From the NCBI GenBank assembly GCA_027946365.1, contig JAPEUQ010000006.1, positions 496,001 to 560,000 on the forward strand: DNA of 64,000 nucleotides, read 5' to 3'. How positions within the stretch are numbered: position 1 is the first letter of the stretch; every line of letters begins with the position of its first letter. Positions 58,570 to 64,000 of the stretch are shown here, piece by piece. The stretch comes from Kalmusia sp. IMI 367209. Taxonomy: Eukaryota; Ascomycota; Dothideomycetes; Pleosporales; Didymosphaeriaceae. The position numbers and the translations under genes are program-made. The notes below the pieces were generated by a model, which had not been told where the DNA came from, made no database searches, and worked only from the letters and a program-made list of their open reading frames with translations.

Positions 58570-59007
58570 ATTGCTATTTTGTGTTTGATCGTGATGTATT
58601 ACAGCAAGTTCCTCCGGGTGTTAAGTGCATCTTATGGTTTTGGTCGGTAGCATTGGCCACAGGTGTCGCGCGGGCCGCGCGGGCCAAGCGGACCAATAGT
58701 CCGAGGACCCAACTCGCCCGCGGGTGAGATTGCAGCTTGCATCCGTATCTTGGCCGAGGGTGTCTGAAGGAGCACATCGCCCGAGATAGGATGGCCGCGC
58801 CTGTATCTTCGCCGAAGACAAAGGCGCAAATCGCCTAAAGCCGCCAAAGCTTGTGCGGGGCTGAAAAGTTCACTTGATGCCAACGTGGCAGGAGGAGCTA
58901 CCTAAACGAACGTTTTCATCTTGTCAATTCGAAACGATCACACATTCATAGACCACAACATCTTTTCTTCGAGGACTTATTCAGAGAGGTAGCACCACCT
59001 ATTAGCT
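58570..59007. promoter_or_regulatory. Divergent promoter of the oxygenase and the hydrolase
   Basis: This 438-bp gap separates two divergent start codons and includes a G/C-rich stretch with CGCGGGCCGCGCGGGCC near 58668. No gene is supported in it. Confidence 0.45.
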
Positions 59008-59848
59008 ATGACGGTCCCGGGCAATCGGACAGAGCCAATTCGGAAGTCGGTTTTTGCAGATGTGGTTGGATACAATATATTTGTCGAGTTGGACGGCTCC
59101 GGCCCATACATGATCATGACCCACGGCTTGGGCGCCAACACCAATGTTTTCCAGCCGCTCATGGAATTATTTTCATCCGACTTTACAGTGGTCCGCTTCG
59201 ACTGGCCAGGTTGTGGGAAGAGCAGCTTGCACAAGTCGGGCTCAGCGATCACGGTCCCAGGCTTGCTCGAGGTGTTTAAAGGGGTCATGGATTTTCTCAG
59301 CATCGGATCCGCAGTCCTGATCGGTCACAGTTTAGGAGGCGTAGCGTCGATACTTGGCAGCAGCATATCCTGAGCGCGTACGGGGGTTAGCAGTGGTTGG
59401 AGCGGGGCGAACACGGGCAGTGGATTCTCCCATCAAGACAGCAACCCTGGCATATGTGGAGGACACCAGAAGTCGCGGCATCTGGCCGGTGGTTGATGAG
59501 AGAGTGGAGGGGAACATCCCTAAGGCAATTGGAAACCCGCTCCTGGCAAGGGCGTTGCTGCGGGCTATTACGTCTGTCACTGATCCAGAGGGCTACGCGC
59601 AGATATGCGAGGCAATGTGCGCTGACTCGCACAAGGACCCAGACTATTCTAGGATAGTATGCCCTACATGCGTGGTGGGGGGAGAGTTTGACCTCATCGC
59701 GCCTGTAGCCGTCACCAGAGAAATTGCTGGGCTCATTGCACGGAGCGGGAGAGAGCCCATCTTCAAGATACTGAGGACTGGACACATGATGAACATTGAG
59801 GACTATGAGGGATTGGCCCGCGGTTGTGCGCCAGATGCTTCAAATTGA
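59008..59848 (+). pseudogene. Alpha/beta hydrolase with two one-base frame breaks
   Basis: The protein is an alpha/beta hydrolase of the 3-oxoadipate-enol-lactonase-like type: MIMTHGLGANTNVF (oxyanion region), FDWPGCGKSS, nucleophile elbow IGHSLGG, acid in GGEFDLIAP and His in TGHMMNIED. After the nucleophile the frame shifts at about 59362, where one extra G (CTTGGCAGCAG) separates VASIL from AAAYPERVRG. A second extra G near 59822 switches to a frame that would end VVRQMLQIETVREMGMI, closer to the family's usual ending. Both could be sequencing errors in GG pairs; if so the gene is whole, about 285 residues. The catalytic triad residues are all present. It is divergent from the oxygenase at 57320. 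Confidence 0.72.
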
Positions 59849-60168
59849 AACAGTCAGGGAGATGGGAATGATTTGAGCGAGTAGAGAGAGGATTTAGTTG
59901 TGAAGGAAGGGTTACAGAGAAGGATGAAAGATAATGATGCTGCCAAGGCCGCTAGTTGGCCAAGTGCCGTGCTAGATGGGTAAGAGCGGTACCCTTGGTA
60001 GGAAGGAGCGGGGTTGATTAATTAGGCACATCACGTGCACCTCCCTCCGGAACGTTAGATACGACGTTGATAAGAAAATCTTTATAAGATACAAACACAC
60101 CTCGCCTTCACAGCCAGCACATCTTGTCCCACAGAACGACCCTACCCTTGCTCACACTTTGAAGTCTA
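59849..60168. other. Short intergenic, promoter of the Zn2Cys6 gene
   Basis: About 320 bp without a gene. It contains the palindrome CACGTG at 60031-60036, an E-box-like site. Confidence 0.5.
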
Positions 60169-62487
60169 ATGTCGGAGCTGCCCAATGCAAGACGCAGCCA
60201 GCGACGGCCACTCTCCTGCTCTAGTTGTGCTCGCTCCAAGATCCGCTGTAGCAAGACGATCCCGTGTCTCTCGTGCATCGACCGCGGCCAAGAAGCGACA
60301 TGCCATCGAGAAATGGTTCGGGTCACTACGAATGGTAGCTCCAGGAAGCGGCAACGCTGCACCGGGTCGGGCATAGGCGACATGCCTCCACAGTTCGCCG
60401 ACGTGGATGATTCCGCGCCTGATTCCTCCCCAACCCGGGAGCCTACAATCTCTACCGCAGCCGCAGAGCAGCTTTGCCAGTCCGTCTCTACTTTAGTAGA
60501 ATCACCAGCTGCCTCTGACTTACGCTCCCAAGCTCGCATTCCTAACATTCAAAACGACGCAGCAGTCACGCTGGAGTTCCTCTCACATGGCCGGCAGAGC
60601 ATTCTGCGCATCGGTGATAGCGCTCTACAAAAGCAGCTCCAATGGGCACAGAGCCCTGTGGCATTGACAAATGGTTTATCGGCTGGAAGTGTAGCATGGG
60701 ACCTGTTCTTCACTTTGGACCAAGCACGCGCCCTCTTCGCCCATCACCAAGAACAAGTTGCGTGGATGCACAATGGTGAGCCTGCTATAGTCCGCTAATG
60801 ACGTCTGTGCGCTAATATGCATACATCTATAGTCGTCCACATGCCAACTGTTCGAAGTGAGCTTGAGGCTTACATTTCTGATCCACCACGTGACAGAGGT
60901 TGGGTTGCATTATACTATGCGCTGATCTGTGCAAGTGGCATCATATGCTCTTTCAACTAGTCCTTGTCTGATAATCGTGCACAGTCAACGGTATACCACG
61001 CGGATAAGGCGCAAGTACTAGACATGGGTATCACACCTTCGCGTGAGTGATGGCAAATCCAGACGTTCCACACGGATCCGCACGAGATTGACATGACAAT
61101 AGCATCCCTCATACAAAAGCTGTACAATCTGTGCATACAGTCGATATATGAAGCAAATTTCATGGCAATACACAGTCTTACCAGCGTCCAGGCAATATGC
61201 GTGCTCTCGCAAGTAGCCCACAATTTGGACCAGTCCGATCTCGTTCAAGTCCTCCTTTCTACAGCCACCCGCATCTCGCAATCGCTAGGCCTTAACCGCT
61301 TGGGCCCTGATCGAGAACCACTTCATCTTCCAGAGGGCACCACAGTCATACGCTATCTCATCGACCGAGAAGTAAAGAAGCGTACTTGGTGGTTTCTTGT
61401 GCGACAAGACTGGCTCCAAATCCCGTTCCAGAACACGTTCGTGATTCACGCTAACCAGTTCAACACACCCATGCCTCTAAACTGTTATGAAGATGAACAT
61501 GATATGATCCAAGGCAGGAAAATTGTGGTACAGCCTCTGTTAACGTATACTCAGACCAGCTATTCCAATGAAATTCATAAAGGTAAGTTCTTTCCGGTAG
61601 CTCGCAACCTGGATTAACAAGCTCAAGTGGCAATTATTATCTGGAAGCATCAAGACCGAACGTGCTCTGTTGGCCATCCAGGGAATAGTCGCGAGGGCAT
61701 TCTACGTCTCTATGATCAGACGTTATGGGCGGACACCGAATTGAAGCAGAAATACAAAGATATGCCGACTTTCTTTCAGGATCGGCACTGGTGGTCGTTA
61801 GGACTACCGGAATATGTCAAACAATTGCCATCCATTCATCTCTTATCTACTGCCCACAAGGTACGCCATAAATCGACTTGTCTTTTCATAAATGAGTGCG
61901 AAAGATGTTAATCTCAAGGGCAGATTCACACCATCCATCGTTGCTTCCAGCTGCGAAGCTTTCAAGACAAAACCTTCGCCTACACTCAGGTACGCCCACA
62001 TTCCTCAACAGACTCTTCATATTGACGTCATCGCTCTCAGCATTCGTGTGTCGCCATCTCTGAGCGATGTATCAAGGACGTTGAAAAGTGGCCATCAAAT
62101 GCGGCTGCTCGTATTGAAATGAAAATGTGGACTGTCATTACGCACATTATCACCTGCTGCATCAACCTAACGTTTGCTTCAATTTTTCGCAATGAGAACA
62201 TACTGCTATATGATGGTCCGGAGATGCAACGGCTCTCCAGAATTGGGCGTGAAGCGATTCGCCCAGCTGAGGAATGGAGCTCAATTGCTCGCAGAGGGGG
62301 TGTTTTGTTGGATGCCCTTTTTGACATTGAGAACTCCATTTGCTGGTCAGATCAAGCACAGTTCAAGATCGAGGACATCATTAAAAGGGTCTTACAAGTC
62401 GATGGTGCTTTGCAGGGGGACTTTTCACTGGCACCGGAGATTGAGGACTTGCAATTCGATTTTAATGTTGATTGGTTTGTAGATTGA
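60169..62487 (+). CDS. Zn2Cys6 transcription factor with fungal-specific TF domain (one in-frame TAG)
   Basis: A nuclear regulator with an N-terminal zinc cluster (CSSCARSKIRCSKTIPCLSC then IDRGQEATC, C-x2-C-x6-C-x5-C-x2-C-x8-C) and a fungal_trans region: GWVALYYALICASG, SLTSVQAICVLSQVA, ATRISQSLGLNRLG, EVKKRTWWFLVRQDW. I place introns at about 60776-60832, 61043-61103, 61583-61628, 61861-61925 and 61990-62040; after them the reading IHRCFQLRSFQDKTFAYTQ and CVAISERCIKDVEKWPSN is typical of the family. A TGA at 61048 lies inside a good GTGAGT intron and is not a lesion. A TAG at 60958 is in frame, unless a weak 87-nt intron from about 60932 to 61018 is used. It is therefore either a nearly intact gene or a young pseudogene. 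It may control the flanking oxygenase genes. Confidence 0.75.
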
Positions 62488-62568
62488 GGAAAAAGAAGAA
62501 AGATACATTTTGAAACCCGCTGCAGTTACACCGAGTAATACGAACCTAAAGCTTCCGTTCTCGGGGCT

Positions 62569-63689
62569 TCAGGTTTTGATTAAATGGTTCGACTCCAGCA
62601 GACCATGATTTGCGACCTCTAGCTTCCGCACAAGTTGTAGCATGTCGGTGTCAATGCCTTCGAAGGTATTGGTTCTTGACTTGAGATCCTGGATGCTACC
62701 GTACGTCAATCGAAGGCGGATCTTGTAGAAATCTCTGTATGTAAGCGATGGCTCGTTGTCCTGACTTGCGCCGGGGGTTCGAAGCGAAGCATCTGGAAAA
62801 TGGTGAGCACTTGTCGATTCTCGCTAAGATACTATGCCTAGACGTACCATAGTTAGGGTTCACAAAGTATGCAATGCTATAACGGTCCTTGTCCATGGGC
62901 AAGTTCTCCCAAGTTATACGATGGAGCGTGGACTTGAGTGCTTTCCCAGTCCACAAAGACAACGCATCGCCGATGTTAACGACGATGCCGCCTGGAACTA
63001 CGGGGACCTGGCACCACTTATCCTTTGGATCTTGAATCTCCAACCCGCCCTGCGTAGTAAAGACAAATGTCAAGCTTCCCCAGTCCGTATGTTCGGATAG
63101 TCTTGGAATGCCATCAGTCTGCTCCTCTATCTTAGGGTATTTGATGAGCTTCAAGTTATTGCCAGGCTCCTTGTTGTGCAAATGAGAGTCCAAAAAGAAG
63201 CTTTCATCAAGCCCTAATTCTGCTGAGAAGCAAGACAGGATATTGGCGCTCAGATTGTAGCACTGTGACTTGAAATCTTCGATCTCTTTGCGCCTGGATT
63301 GATCCCACCATGAAGGCAGATTTTCAGTCTTGAGTATGCCGCCGGCAGGAAGCGCAAAAGAGATGCCTTCGGAAGCGGCAAACGTCGTCATGTTCTTCCC
63401 ATCGTAACCGACAGCCTGCTCGTTCATGACCTTCTCAGCTTTCTCCCCGAATGGAAGATCGAAGAACTGGTGTGACTAAATTTGAATTTCATTAGCATCA
63501 CAGAATGATGAGCGGACTGAGAAAATCACATACCAATTCGAACATGCGATCGACGTTTTCGAGGCCAGTGTCGGTGAGCACGAAGAATCCCCAGTCGTGG
63601 CTTGCACTGAACACCTTCTTCGAGAACGCATCGCGACTCGACTTGAATTCCGAAAAGCTCAAAATTGGGAAAGGTTTCATGGAGGCCAT
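62569..63689 (-). CDS. Fe(II)/2-oxoglutarate-dependent oxygenase (second)
   Basis: Another plant-type dioxygenase, three exons. The first, MASMKPFPILSFSEFKSSRD, carries the DIOX_N region (ASHDWGFFVLTDTG); an intron of about 58 nt leads to SHQFFDLPFGEKAEKVM. The iron ligands are HTD in LSEHTDWGSLTFVF and His in STLHRITWENL; the 2-oxoglutarate Arg is in RYSIAYFVNPNY. A last intron of about 55 nt (62791-62845) leads to the C-terminal SLTYRDFYKIRLRLTYG. The gene appears whole (about 335 residues). It is convergent with the Zn2Cys6 gene, whose stop is only about 80 bp away. The protein is distinct from the oxygenase at 57320, sharing the fold but not the detail. Confidence 0.9.
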
Positions 63690-64000
63690 TTGAGGAATTT
63701 TGGTCTGAATAGATCTCGAGAATCGTGGAGCATTGTCTGGGTGTGATGTGTCTTATAAACTACTTTAGGTGACAAGGTGAGCACAGAGTCTAGTCGGCAT
63801 ATCTCGCACCCTCGCTGAAATCACCTCAATGCGAAAAAAGCAGATCATAGTGAGAATCAGCGACATGAGACAATTGATTGGTGGGGTTCCGCCGCAAGCT
63901 ATGCAGATTCGAAACGATCAACCATTACTAGCAATCAATGAGCGATTGTGGGGTCATCGACTGTGGGGTATCACAGATAGTGGAGATGCAACGGCGTGGA
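63690..64000. other. 5' region of the second oxygenase, to window end
   Basis: No gene is visible. It is the upstream region of the oxygenase ending at 63689 and possibly the flank of a gene beyond the window. Confidence 0.4.

Noticed and set aside
61043..61103. TGA at 61048 as a nonsense mutation in the Zn2Cys6 regulator.
   Set aside because: It lies within a GTGAGT...CAATAG intron that joins family-like sequence in frame.
1..64000. tRNA genes, rRNA, CRISPR arrays and complete transposons.
   Set aside because: I saw no tRNA B-box with a matching cloverleaf, no regularly spaced short repeats other than the coding ones, and no transposase or long terminal repeats; this is a search by eye only.

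Overview
The window is nuclear DNA of a filamentous ascomycete. Its genes are cut by short GT-AG introns of roughly 43-65 nt, carry fungus-specific families (Zn2Cys6 regulators, a HET-domain protein, UstYa/DUF3328 proteins, highly reducing polyketide synthases), and are separated by gene-poor stretches with decaying genes. A Dothideomycete, perhaps of the Pleosporales, is my inference from gene style; nothing in the window proves the species.

Left part (1-19666): a secondary-metabolite cluster. In order it holds a BBE-type FAD oxidase (running off the left edge), a cytochrome P450, an SDR that shares a bidirectional promoter with the P450, a cupin protein, an AflR-type Zn2Cys6 regulator, a second SDR, a 2379-residue highly reducing PKS (KS-AT-DH-inactive MT-ER-KR-ACP), and an enoyl-CoA hydratase-like protein. 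The PKS would build a reduced chain without C-methyl groups, and the oxidase, P450, SDRs and cupin would tailor it. A TCGGC(A/G)A-type motif recurs in several promoters and is a candidate site for the local regulator.

Next (20525-27631) lies a second HR-PKS that is a pseudogene: it lacks the front of the KS, has two in-frame stops, three frame breaks and a deletion through the DH catalytic-Asp region. A HET-domain gene, a seven-helix membrane protein, an SDR and long gene-poor DNA follow (28-40 kb), then a DUF1264/OBAP-like secreted protein.

The most interesting block is 43.2-47.5 kb: a secreted precursor with six copies of a motif ending AYFGLKE, separated by acidic/EA-rich spacers with KR sites, next to two UstYa-family (DUF3328) membrane proteins and a small single-span protein. 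That is the architecture of a dikaritin-type fungal RiPP cluster (ustiloxin, phomopsin, asperipin, victorin family), with a core I do not recognise. The first repeat has an extra base, which may be an error, a real lesion, or be bypassed by an alternative splice acceptor.

Right part (47.6-64 kb): an F-box-like protein, a small uncharacterised protein, an SDR remnant, a secreted beta-propeller protein, an MFS drug/H+ type transporter, a sugar-transporter pseudogene, then two Fe(II)/2-oxoglutarate oxygenases flanking a frameshifted alpha/beta hydrolase and a Zn2Cys6 regulator with one in-frame TAG. This could be a decaying metabolite or catabolic locus.

All exon boundaries were worked out by eye from GT-AG rules and reading frame. 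Several one-base frame breaks sit in or next to short homopolymers, so assembly error must be excluded before these genes are called dead.
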